64,000 bases of DNA from DASQZK01 sp963809925. Its GTDB lineage: Bacteria > Bacteroidota > Bacteroidia > Bacteroidales > GCA-2748055. The stretch covers positions 930,001-994,000 of the forward strand of contig CAWELH010000004.1 of the NCBI GenBank assembly GCA_963809925.1, written 5' to 3'. The notes beneath the pieces are model-generated. The model saw only the letters and a program-made list of their open reading frames with translations. It searched no databases and was not told the DNA's origin. A program made the translations under genes and the position numbers. Positions 8,637 to 16,762 of the stretch are shown piece by piece; the first letter of the stretch is position 1; each line of letters starts with the position of its first letter.

Positions 8637-9575
8637 TCATGCCGGCAGTTCTGCAAAATAGCTAATTGTTTTCTTAAGACCTTCCTTAAGCTGAACATGC
8701 GGTTCCCAGTTGTCAAGCAATCTTTTTGCGGTCGAGATATCAGGTTGACGTTGAACAGGATCGTCGTCCGGCAGAGGCTGGAAGCAGATATTTGATTTTG
8801 AACCGGTCATGTCAATGATCATGTCGGCGAGCTGCAGGATTGTAAATTCACCGGGATTCCCGATATTAACCGGTCCGGTTACCTCATCGCCGGTTCCCAT
8901 CATGCGTATAAGCCCCTCAACAAGGTCGTCTACATACTGAAAGCTTCGGGTCTGATTTCCGTCACCGTAAATAGTAATCGGCTGGTTCCTCAACGCCTGA
9001 ACGATGAAATTTGAAACGACCCTGCCATCGTTTGGGTGCATCCGCGGGCCGTAGGTATTGAAGATTCTGACAATCTTAATTTTCACTTTGTTCTGGGCAT
9101 GGTAATCATGAAAAAGAGTCTCGGCACATCGTTTACCTTCATCATAGCAGGAGCGTACCCCGATTGGATTAACGTTACCCCAGTAATCCTCCGTTTGCGG
9201 ATGAACCTTCGGGTCACCATAAACTTCGCTCGTTGAAGCCTGCAGTACTTTGGCTTTTACCCTTTTTGCCAGACCCAACATATTGATGGCTCCCATTACC
9301 GAGGTTTTAATCGTTTTAATGGGATTGTACTGGTAATGTATGGGGGAAGCCGGACAAGCCAGGTTGTAGATTTCATCAACTTCGGCGTAATACGAGACAA
9401 TGACGTCATGTCTCACAAGCTCAAAATAAGGATGTTCGATGAGATGGACGATATTCTGTTTGGAACCGGTGAAATAATTGTCGAGGCAGATTACCTCATT
9501 TCCTTCATGCAATAAACGCTCACATAAATGACTGCCGATAAAGCCGGCGCCACCTGTGACCAGAATCCTTTTCAT
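8637..9575 (-). CDS. UDP-glucuronate decarboxylase (UDP-xylose synthase)
   Basis: This extended short-chain dehydrogenase (312 aa) decarboxylates UDP-glucuronate to UDP-xylose. The Rossmann motif GGAGFIGSHLCE is at the N-terminus, with the catalytic TSEVYG ... YDEGKRCAE (YxxxK) pattern. The segments NPIGVRSCYDEGKR, RIFNTYGPRMHPNDGRVVSNF and YGDGNQTRSFQYVDDLVEG are typical of the UXS group rather than of dTDP-glucose dehydratase (RfbB). Its ATG overlaps the stop of the upstream UDP-glucose dehydrogenase by 4 nt, which supplies its substrate. That coupling makes the assignment strong. Confidence 0.92.
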   Translation of the reverse strand: MKRILVTGGAGFIGSHLCERLLHEGNEVICLDNYFTGSKQNIVHLIEHPYFELVRHDVIVSYYAEVDEIYNLACPASPIHYQYNPIKTIKTSVMGAINMLGLAKRVKAKVLQASTSEVYGDPKVHPQTEDYWGNVNPIGVRSCYDEGKRCAETLFHDYHAQNKVKIKIVRIFNTYGPRMHPNDGRVVSNFIVQALRNQPITIYGDGNQTRSFQYVDDLVEGLIRMMGTGDEVTGPVNIGNPGEFTILQLADMIIDMTGSKSNICFQPLPDDDPVQRQPDISTAKRLLDNWEPHVQLKEGLKKTISYFAELPA

Positions 9576-10906
9576 ATTTTAGACTTTAAGGTTTTTCTCC
9601 CGATGCTGTAGTAGGTATAACCATATTCCATCATCTCAGAAGGTTCATATATATTTCTGCCATCGAAGATAAGCTTTTCCGACATTAATTTCTCCATGAC
9701 TTTGTAATTCGGCACTCTGAATTCAGGCCATTCAGTAATGATGACAAGGGCATCAGCATCGATCAGCGCTTCATACATGTCGTGTGCATATCCGATTCGG
9801 TTACCGAGCGTGTGAGAGGCTTCCTCTGATGCAACAGGGTCGTAGGCTGATACTATGGCTCCCTCTTTCAGGAGTTCCTCAATAAGTACGAGTGAAGGTG
9901 CCTCTCGCATATCATCCGTTTTGGGTTTGAATGAGAGGCCCCATACGGCAATCTTTTTACCTTTTAGCCCTTTAACGAAATGCTTCCTTATTTTGGATGG
10001 AAGGACGAGCTTCTGATTTTCATTGACTCTTTCGACCGCCTTTAGAATTTCGAGCGAATGATGATGTTCATCTGAGGTTTTGATGAGCGCCTTTACATCC
10101 TTAGGGAAGCAGGAACCACCGTAGCCGGCACCGGCGTATATGAATTTTGTGCCAATCCGGCTGTCACTTCCGATGCCCTTTCTTACGTTGTTAACATCGG
10201 CACCAACAATCTCACATAGATTTGCTATATCGTTCATGAAACTGATTTTTGTTGCCAGCATGGCATTGGCCGCGTATTTTGTCATCTCAGCCGACGGAAT
10301 GTCCATGAAAAGCAACGGATGTCCGTTCAGAAGAAATGGCTTGTAAAGCCTTTGCATTATTTTTTCCGCCCGTTCCGAATCAACGCCAACCACAATGCGG
10401 TCGGGTTTTAAAAAATCACTTATGGCAGCTCCTTCCTTCAGGAATTCAGGATTGGAAGCGACGTCAAACTCATGGTCAATGCCTTGTATTTTCAATCCTT
10501 CTTTTACTGCTTCCCTCACCCTTGTTGAGGTACCTATCGGAACCGTACTTTTATTTACGACAAGCAGGTATTTCTTCATGTACCTCCCAATATCCCGCGC
10601 AACACTGAGCACATAACTCAGGTCGGCACTTCCATCTTCCCCGGGAGGCGTACCCACAGCAATAAAGGCTGCATCACAGTCGGTAAGGCTTTCTTTCAGA
10701 TTGGTACTGAAGAAGAGACGCTTCTTTTCAACATTAATGGCGATCATGTCCTCCAGCCCGGGCTCGTAGATGGGCACCTTTCCCCGGTTTAGCTTATCAA
10801 TTTTTTCTTTGTCAATATCGACACAGTTGACAGTTATCCCGGTTTCGGCAAAACAAGTGCCAGATACCAGACCTACATAACCTGTTCCTATAATAGTGAT
10901 TTTCAA
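9572..10906 (-). CDS. ugd: UDP-glucose 6-dehydrogenase
   Basis: The enzyme oxidises UDP-glucose to UDP-glucuronate with two NAD+. The 444-residue protein has the N-terminal NAD motif GTGYVGLVSGTCFAE, the NPEFLKEGAAISDF segment, the catalytic cysteine in GYGGSCFPKDVKAL, and the C-terminal GLSFKPKTDDMREAPS of the UDP-binding domain. It is the first gene of a minus-strand operon with uxs-rfbA-rfbC-rfbD-pgm and is divergent from rpsA across 393 bp. The products are precursors for exopolysaccharide, O-antigen or surface glycans. Confidence 0.95.
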   Translation of the reverse strand: MKITIIGTGYVGLVSGTCFAETGITVNCVDIDKEKIDKLNRGKVPIYEPGLEDMIAINVEKKRLFFSTNLKESLTDCDAAFIAVGTPPGEDGSADLSYVLSVARDIGRYMKKYLLVVNKSTVPIGTSTRVREAVKEGLKIQGIDHEFDVASNPEFLKEGAAISDFLKPDRIVVGVDSERAEKIMQRLYKPFLLNGHPLLFMDIPSAEMTKYAANAMLATKISFMNDIANLCEIVGADVNNVRKGIGSDSRIGTKFIYAGAGYGGSCFPKDVKALIKTSDEHHHSLEILKAVERVNENQKLVLPSKIRKHFVKGLKGKKIAVWGLSFKPKTDDMREAPSLVLIEELLKEGAIVSAYDPVASEEASHTLGNRIGYAHDMYEALIDADALVIITEWPEFRVPNYKVMEKLMSEKLIFDGRNIYEPSEMMEYGYTYYSIGRKTLKSKI

Positions 10907-11299
10907 TGTTATAGATTATTAATGATTAAAAAGAACACGCTCCCGGCTATAGTCTGATCGAAAAATGTACTTTCCGATAGTTCGCCGAAAAATTAATCCA
11001 CCGCAAAAATAGAAGTTTTGATTGACCCGGCCTTTTTTTTAAACCTGTTTTTGGTCTAATTTTATTTTATTCTGTCGATGAAGGCATGTTGAGAGACATG
11101 AAAAATCAGGCTTTGCAACCAGACAAACAAACAGGATTTCCATTCTTTTACTAATTTCCACTCCGGCAGGTGATTTCACAGATCAATTCAATGTTAATTT
11201 ATAGCATAAAGCATAGTAAGTTTGTAAATCTTTTTATATTTTTGCACCTCGAATTAAATAATATAATGTCTAATTTACTAGAATTAAATTAATTATTAC
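10907..11299. other. Divergent intergenic region between ugd and rpsA
   Basis: This AT-rich region separates two divergent operons and has no plausible gene. On the plus strand a TATTTTTG box lies about 55 bp before the rpsA ATG. On the minus strand the same box (CAAAAATA at 11004-11011 as written) lies about 95 bp before ugd. Neither has a good -33 TTTG at 19-bp spacing, so both are tentative. Confidence 0.6.
11237..11244 (+). promoter_or_regulatory. Candidate -7 box for rpsA
   Basis: TATTTTTG fits the Bacteroidota -7 consensus TAnnTTTG and lies about 55 bp upstream of the rpsA start. The only nearby TTTG (11221-11224) is too close for a canonical -33 element. Confidence 0.4.
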
Positions 11300-13564
11300 A
11301 TGACTGAACAAGAAAAAAACAACATTGCTGAAGACGCTGAGAGCGTTGAGAATGTAGAAAACAAAGAGCAGGAAACTGCTGAAAATCAGGTTCAAGAAGT
11401 TTCAGAAGATGTCGTTGAGGAAGAGGAAGTTGATGAAAAGAACGTGGAGGAAGTAAAAGCGGAAGAATTAGTAGAGGAAGTAAAAGCAGAAGCAGAAGAA
11501 TTACAGGAAGTACCGGAAGCTGAGGTTGAAGAAACAGAAACCGCTGAAGTAGTTGAGGAAATTGTTGCTGAAGAAGCACAAGAGGAAATTATTGCTGAAG
11601 AAGCACAAGAGGAAGTTGTTGCCGAAGAAGCACAAGAGGAAGTTGTTAGCGAAAATGTAGAAACCACAGTTGCTGTTGATGAAGAAGAAACTGAGCCGGT
11701 CGTTGCCGAAGCCGGGGATGAACAGCCAAAGGCTGAATCGAAAAACAATGACGACTTTAGCACGGAAGCAGGTCTGGCAGATTTTGACTGGGACGCTTTT
11801 GAAGAGGATGCCGTTGAAGTTTCGAAAAGCGATATTTCAAAATTTGAAGAAAAGTATAATGAGACTCTTTCAACCGTCGCCGAAAATGAAGTCACAGATG
11901 GCACCGTGATTTCAATGAACAAGCGCGAAGTCGTGATTAATATCGGGTACAAATCCGAAGGCGTCGTAAGTCTCAATGAATTCCGTTACAACCCGGAACT
12001 TAAACCAGGTGATACGGTAGAAGTCTATGTAGAAAGCAAGGAAGATAAAAAAGGACAGCTTGTGCTTTCTCATAAAAAAGCAAGGGCTATGCGTTCGTGG
12101 GACCGTGTTAACCAGGCACTGGATCAGGATGAAGTGATAAAAGGTTATATCAAATGCAGAACCAAAGGCGGTATGATCGTCGATGTATTCGGTATTGAAG
12201 CCTTCCTTCCCGGTTCACAGATCGATGTGAAACCCATTCGTGACTATGATGCATATGTCGGAAAGAATATGGAATTCAAAGTTGTGAAAATCAACCATGA
12301 ATTTAAGAATGTTGTTGTCTCCCACAAAGCTCTCATTGAGGAAGAACTGGAGCAGCAGAAAAAAGAGATCATTGCAAAACTTGAAAAAGGTCAGGTTCTC
12401 GAAGGAACTGTCAAAAATATTACCTCATACGGGGTGTTTATTGACCTTGGTGGTGTCGACGGGCTAATCCATATCACGGACCTTTCATGGGGCCGGGTCA
12501 ACCACCCCGAAGAAATTGTTCAGCTTGATCAAAAATTGAATGTCGTTATTCTCGATTTTGATGATGATAAGAAACGAATTGCTCTTGGTCTGAAACAACT
12601 TACCCCGCACCCATGGGATTCACTGGATGAAGGACTTAAAGTGGGTGACAAAGTTAAGGGTAAAGTTGTGGTTATGGCCGACTATGGCGCATTTGTTGAA
12701 ATCGCAGCCGGTGTCGAAGGCCTTATCCATGTATCTGAAATGTCATGGTCACAACATCTTCGCAGTGCACAGGAATTCCTGAAAGTTGGTGATGAGGTGG
12801 AGGCCGTTATCCTGACACTCGACCGGGACGACCGGAAAATGTCCCTTGGCATGAAACAACTTAAAACCGATCCCTGGGAAAAAGTGGACGAAAAATATGC
12901 CGTCGGTTCGAAACATACGGCAAAAGTTCGCAATTTCACCAACTTCGGTGTGTTTGTAGAAATTGAGGAAGGTGTTGACGGCCTGATTCATATCTCAGAC
13001 CTGTCGTGGACGAAGAAGATTAAACACCCTGCAGAATTTACGAACATCGGTGAAGACATTGAAGTAGTTGTTCTTGAGATTGACAAGGATAACAGAAGAC
13101 TTAGCCTTGGTCACAAGCAGCTGGAAGAAAATCCATGGGATGTATTCGAAACTATTTTTGAAGTCGGCTCAATTCATGAAGGAACCATTGTTGAACTTAC
13201 TGATAAAGGTGCTGTTGTTGCCCTTCCATATGGTGTTGAAGGATTTGCCACACCAAAACACCTTGTAAAGGAAGACGGAAGCCAGGCCAAAGGTGATGAG
13301 AGAATTGAGTTCAAAGTCATCGAATTCTCCAAGTCAGCCAAGAAAATCATCGTTTCTCACAGCAGAGTTTTTGAAGATGAGCAGAGGTCGAAGAATGATA
13401 CCGAGAAAAAGGCTGTAGATAATACAACGAAGAAGGTACAGAAAAAAATCAGACAGAACCTCGAGAAGACCACTTTCGGTGATATATCTGATTTAGCGGC
13501 ACTTAAGACAGAAATGGAAGAGAATGAGAAGAAAAATGCTGAAAAAGACGAAGAAAATAACTAA
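11300..13564 (+). CDS. rpsA: 30S ribosomal protein S1 with long acidic N-terminal extension
   Basis: S1 binds mRNA on the small ribosomal subunit. The 754-residue protein has a tandem array of S1/OB-fold domains from about residue 185 onward, with repeated GVFIDLGGVDGLIHITDLSW, GAFVEIAAGVEGLIHVSEMSW and GVFVEIEEGVDGLIHISDLSW type units, and a charged tail. The usual Bacteroidota-like start region appears only at DFDWDAFEED (161-170). The preceding 160 residues are almost entirely Glu, Val and Ala, with a 9-residue tandem repeat EEIVAEEAQ (from residue 86). This makes it longer than the roughly 560-600 residues common for S1. It is followed closely by STAS, rnz and guaA on the same strand. Confidence 0.95.
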   Translation: MTEQEKNNIAEDAESVENVENKEQETAENQVQEVSEDVVEEEEVDEKNVEEVKAEELVEEVKAEAEELQEVPEAEVEETETAEVVEEIVAEEAQEEIIAEEAQEEVVAEEAQEEVVSENVETTVAVDEEETEPVVAEAGDEQPKAESKNNDDFSTEAGLADFDWDAFEEDAVEVSKSDISKFEEKYNETLSTVAENEVTDGTVISMNKREVVINIGYKSEGVVSLNEFRYNPELKPGDTVEVYVESKEDKKGQLVLSHKKARAMRSWDRVNQALDQDEVIKGYIKCRTKGGMIVDVFGIEAFLPGSQIDVKPIRDYDAYVGKNMEFKVVKINHEFKNVVVSHKALIEEELEQQKKEIIAKLEKGQVLEGTVKNITSYGVFIDLGGVDGLIHITDLSWGRVNHPEEIVQLDQKLNVVILDFDDDKKRIALGLKQLTPHPWDSLDEGLKVGDKVKGKVVVMADYGAFVEIAAGVEGLIHVSEMSWSQHLRSAQEFLKVGDEVEAVILTLDRDDRKMSLGMKQLKTDPWEKVDEKYAVGSKHTAKVRNFTNFGVFVEIEEGVDGLIHISDLSWTKKIKHPAEFTNIGEDIEVVVLEIDKDNRRLSLGHKQLEENPWDVFETIFEVGSIHEGTIVELTDKGAVVALPYGVEGFATPKHLVKEDGSQAKGDERIEFKVIEFSKSAKKIIVSHSRVFEDEQRSKNDTEKKAVDNTTKKVQKKIRQNLEKTTFGDISDLAALKTEMEENEKKNAEKDEENN
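11555..11647 (+). repeat. In-frame 27-bp tandem repeat inside rpsA
   Basis: Three full copies of a 27-bp unit start at 11555, 11582 and 11609, followed by a partial copy. Each encodes a variant of EEIVAEEAQ in the acidic extension of S1. The unit length is a multiple of three, so slippage would change protein length without breaking the frame. Confidence 0.9.
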
Positions 13565-13594
13565 ATTGGCTTTATAATTTTAAATTTTTCAGCA

Positions 13595-13945
13595 ATGGAA
13601 TTTAAAACCGATAAATTTGAAAACCATACTTTGATCAAAGTATTGGAAGAAAAATTGGATACACACGTAGCACCCACCCTGAAATCGGAACTGGTGGTGG
13701 TATCCGGCAATGGCGAAAAGAACATTATCCTCGATCTGAGTAACTGCCGCTATTGTGATTCTTCCGGTCTCAGTGCTATCCTCGTTGCAAACCGTTTGTG
13801 CAAGAATGCCAGCGGAACTTTTGTACTAACGGGTCTGAACGATGCGGTTGAGCGACTGATCACTATTTCACAGCTCGATACCGTTCTGAACATCGCGACA
13901 ACCGTTGAAGATGCTTTGGTTTTGATTAAAAATGCTGAAAAATAA
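13595..13945 (+). CDS. STAS-domain protein (anti-sigma factor antagonist-like)
   Basis: This is a single STAS domain of 116 residues. The core NIILDLSNCRYCDSSGLSAILVA has the DSSG motif, in which the first Ser (Ser56) matches the serine phosphorylated in SpoIIAA-type antagonists. Such proteins act in partner-switching modules, but no anti-sigma kinase or PP2C phosphatase is adjacent. The gene is 30 bp after rpsA and 14 bp before rnz, so it is likely cotranscribed with both. The partner is unknown. A second STAS protein is encoded at 29902-30243. Confidence 0.9.
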   Translation: MEFKTDKFENHTLIKVLEEKLDTHVAPTLKSELVVVSGNGEKNIILDLSNCRYCDSSGLSAILVANRLCKNASGTFVLTGLNDAVERLITISQLDTVLNIATTVEDALVLIKNAEK

Positions 13946-13959
13946 CAAGGCCGATTGAC

Positions 13960-14922
13960 GTGTCATTTTCTTTAACCATATTGGGCAGTAGTTCAGCATT
14001 GCCCACTTCAAAACGTTTTCCAACCGCTCATTTGCTCAATGTGAATGAGCGGTTTTTTTTAATTGACTGCGGTGAAGGCACACAGATCCAACTGAGACGT
14101 TATAAAGCCAGGATGGGCAGGATAAACAGGATCTTCATCTCCCATATGCATGGTGACCATATCTTTGGACTTTTCGGACTCCTGTCGAGTTTCCAGCTTC
14201 TGGGGAGAAAAAACGATCTTCATATCTACGGTCCGGGCGAGTTAAACGAACTTATTACATTTTATAAAAACAATTTTGCTCAGGAAGGTGATTATAAGCT
14301 GATTTTACATCCGGTGGGTCATCGCGGACCTCAGCGTATCTTCAGTGATGAAAAAGTCGAGGTTATAGCTTTCCCGCTCAAGCATAGGGTACCCACAAGT
14401 GGATACCTGTTCCGGGAAAGGCCGGCGGAACTGAATGTCAAAAAAGAAGCTTTGGATATGTATAAGCCGTTGATTGAGCAGGTAGTTGCAATTAAGAAGG
14501 GAGAGGACCTGCAACTTTCTGATGGCAGCATGGTACCGAATGAGGAGCTGACGCTCCCGCGGTGGGTCATCAGATCCTATGCGTATTGTACTGATACGGT
14601 ATATGATCCTGGAATCGTTGAGCATATCATGGGCGTTGATTTACTTTACCACGAGTCGACATTCTCTGATGCAGACCGTGAGCTTGCAGGACATACTCTG
14701 CATTCGACGTCGGTGCAGGCAGCAGAAATTGCCAAAGCTGCAGGTGTGAAAAAACTTCTTCTCGGACATTTTTCTTCACGGTATAAAGACCTGAATGTCC
14801 TCCTCGATGAGGCTAAAGGCGTATTTCCCGCGTCTTTTATCGTCAACGATGGGGATGTTTTTGAAGTGGAACGACGGAGAGAGAGCCGTAATGACAGCAG
14901 GAATGATGACATGTTAGATTAG
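13960..14922 (+). CDS. rnz: Ribonuclease Z
   Basis: RNase Z is the tRNA 3'-trailer endonuclease of the metallo-beta-lactamase fold. The 320-residue protein has the N-terminal LGSSSALPTSKRFPTAHLL, the zinc motif FISHMHGDHIFGL (HxHxDH), an internal exosite-like region, and the C-terminal LYHESTF and LLLGHFSSRY segments with the later metal ligands. Length matches the short bacterial form (ElaC/Rnz). Translation starts with GTG at 13960, 14 bp after the STAS gene. The C-terminal tail is rich in Arg, Asp and Asn. Confidence 0.95.
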   Translation: MSFSLTILGSSSALPTSKRFPTAHLLNVNERFFLIDCGEGTQIQLRRYKARMGRINRIFISHMHGDHIFGLFGLLSSFQLLGRKNDLHIYGPGELNELITFYKNNFAQEGDYKLILHPVGHRGPQRIFSDEKVEVIAFPLKHRVPTSGYLFRERPAELNVKKEALDMYKPLIEQVVAIKKGEDLQLSDGSMVPNEELTLPRWVIRSYAYCTDTVYDPGIVEHIMGVDLLYHESTFSDADRELAGHTLHSTSVQAAEIAKAAGVKKLLLGHFSSRYKDLNVLLDEAKGVFPASFIVNDGDVFEVERRRESRNDSRNDDMLD

Positions 14923-14958
14923 ATTATTAATTTTACAGGCTTAAAAAACATAACCAAG

Positions 14959-16488
14959 GTGAATGAAAAAATACTGATTCTTGACTTCGGGTCACAGTAT
15001 ACACAGTTAATTGCCCGGCGTATCAGGGAACTTAATGTATACTGCGAAATCTACCCTTTCAATGCGTTTCCTGAGCCCGATGAATCGGTGAAAGGCATAA
15101 TTCTTTCAGGGAGCCCGTCTTCCGTGCGCGATGTCAATGCTCCTTTTCCTGCAACCGAACATCTTGGTGGTGAGCGGCCTGTCCTGGGCATTTGCTATGG
15201 AGCACAGTTTCTCGCTCAGAACAACGGCGGTGAGGTCATGCCCTCCGGGTCGCGCGAATATGGCAGAGCCAGGCTCGGATTTATCGATGGCAACAACCCA
15301 CTCCTGAAGGGTATATCTCCCAACACCCAGGTTTGGATGTCGCACGGCGATACGATCGAGAAATTACCAACTGAATACAGAATCATTGCCAGTACCGGCG
15401 ATATCAAGGTTGGTGCCTTTGCTGTGGAAGGAAAAAAGATTTTTGGACTTCAGTTCCACCCTGAAGTGTACCATACCCCAGAGGGATCAATAATACTTAA
15501 AAATTTTGTTGCAGATATTTGTGGATGCCACCAGGACTGGACCCCACTGTCATTTATTGAAGCTACAGTTTCAGAACTCAAGGAGAAACTGGGCAGCGAC
15601 AGGGTTGTCCTGGGCTTGTCCGGGGGTGTCGATTCATCGGTTGCAGCTATGTTGCTTCACCGTGCTGTTGGCGACCAGCTAACCTGTATTTTTGTTGATA
15701 ACGGCCTGCTCAGGAAAAACGAATATGATCTGGTCCTCGATTCATACAAGCACCTTGGTTTGAATGTTATCGGCGTTGACGCGAAAAAGAAATTTCTGGA
15801 CGGCCTCGCTGGCATTTCTGAACCGGAACTGAAACGCAAAAGTATTGGCAAAAACTTCATTGAAGTCTTCGATGAGGAAGCCCATAAAATTAGTAATGTA
15901 AAATGGCTTGGCCAGGGTACCATTTACCCCGACGTAATCGAATCGGTATCCGTAAACGGCCCTTCTGCCACAATTAAATCCCATCACAACGTAGGTGGTT
16001 TGCCGGAAAAAATGAGATTGAAGATCGTCGAACCATTGAAACTTCTGTTTAAGGATGAAGTCAGAAGGGTTGGGAAAGCCCTCGAACTACCAGGAACATT
16101 GATCGCCCGTCATCCCTTCCCCGGTCCGGGACTAGCTATCAGGATCATTGGTGAAGTAACTCCTGAGAAGGTAAGGATCCTGCAGGAAGCCGACGACATC
16201 TTTATTTCCTCTTTGCGTAAAACCGGACTCTACAACAGAGTATGGCAGGCTGCTGTTATCCTTCTGCCGGTGCAATCGGTAGGTGTGATGGGCGATGAAA
16301 GAACCTATGAAAATGTTGTGGCACTGCGGTCAGTCGGATCTACCGACGGAATGACAGCCGACTGGTCACACCTTCCGTATGAGTTTCTGGGCAGGGTATC
16401 AAATGAAATCATTAACAAGGTCAAAGGCATAAACAGGGTTGTATACGATATCAGCTCAAAACCACCGGCTACGATTGAATGGGAATAG
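14959..16488 (+). CDS. guaA: GMP synthase (glutamine-hydrolysing)
   Basis: GuaA aminates XMP to GMP. The 509-residue protein contains a class I glutamine amidotransferase (GICYGAQFLA with nucleophile Cys79; HPEV with His167 and Glu169), an ATP pyrophosphatase domain with the PP-loop GLSGGVDSSV, and the C-terminal dimerisation domain ending in DISSKPPATIEWE, the canonical GuaA terminus. The start is GTG at 14959, 36 bp after rnz, so it probably belongs to the rpsA-STAS-rnz-guaA transcription unit. Confidence 0.97.
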   Translation: MNEKILILDFGSQYTQLIARRIRELNVYCEIYPFNAFPEPDESVKGIILSGSPSSVRDVNAPFPATEHLGGERPVLGICYGAQFLAQNNGGEVMPSGSREYGRARLGFIDGNNPLLKGISPNTQVWMSHGDTIEKLPTEYRIIASTGDIKVGAFAVEGKKIFGLQFHPEVYHTPEGSIILKNFVADICGCHQDWTPLSFIEATVSELKEKLGSDRVVLGLSGGVDSSVAAMLLHRAVGDQLTCIFVDNGLLRKNEYDLVLDSYKHLGLNVIGVDAKKKFLDGLAGISEPELKRKSIGKNFIEVFDEEAHKISNVKWLGQGTIYPDVIESVSVNGPSATIKSHHNVGGLPEKMRLKIVEPLKLLFKDEVRRVGKALELPGTLIARHPFPGPGLAIRIIGEVTPEKVRILQEADDIFISSLRKTGLYNRVWQAAVILLPVQSVGVMGDERTYENVVALRSVGSTDGMTADWSHLPYEFLGRVSNEIINKVKGINRVVYDISSKPPATIEWE

Positions 16489-16762
16489 ACGTGCATGTTT
16501 TCACGACAGATGCATTGGGATTGGTTTTTTATATTAGAAATCAACAATTTAGATGCAGCGATTGTTACATTCTATACTTCCTTCTAACCCGGATAACTGA
16601 CTGAGACGTCGAAGCTTCAGGAAAATATTATGGAAGTGAATTATAGCCGGGAAATCATTAAAACAATTTAGCCGGATGAAGCCGATCACAGATGCTGATA
16701 ACGGACCGGAGGTATGACTCAAACAGGGAAACCTGAAATTAGTTTGATAAAATTAGATTCAC

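Noticed and set aside
8637..9575. Possible rfbB (dTDP-glucose 4,6-dehydratase)
   Set aside because: The NPIGVRSCYDEGKR and MHPNDGRVVSNF segments and the overlap with ugd mark UDP-glucuronate decarboxylase.
11392..11976. 194-codon minus-strand frame rich in Ser and Thr
   Set aside because: It is the mirror of the Glu-rich rpsA extension.
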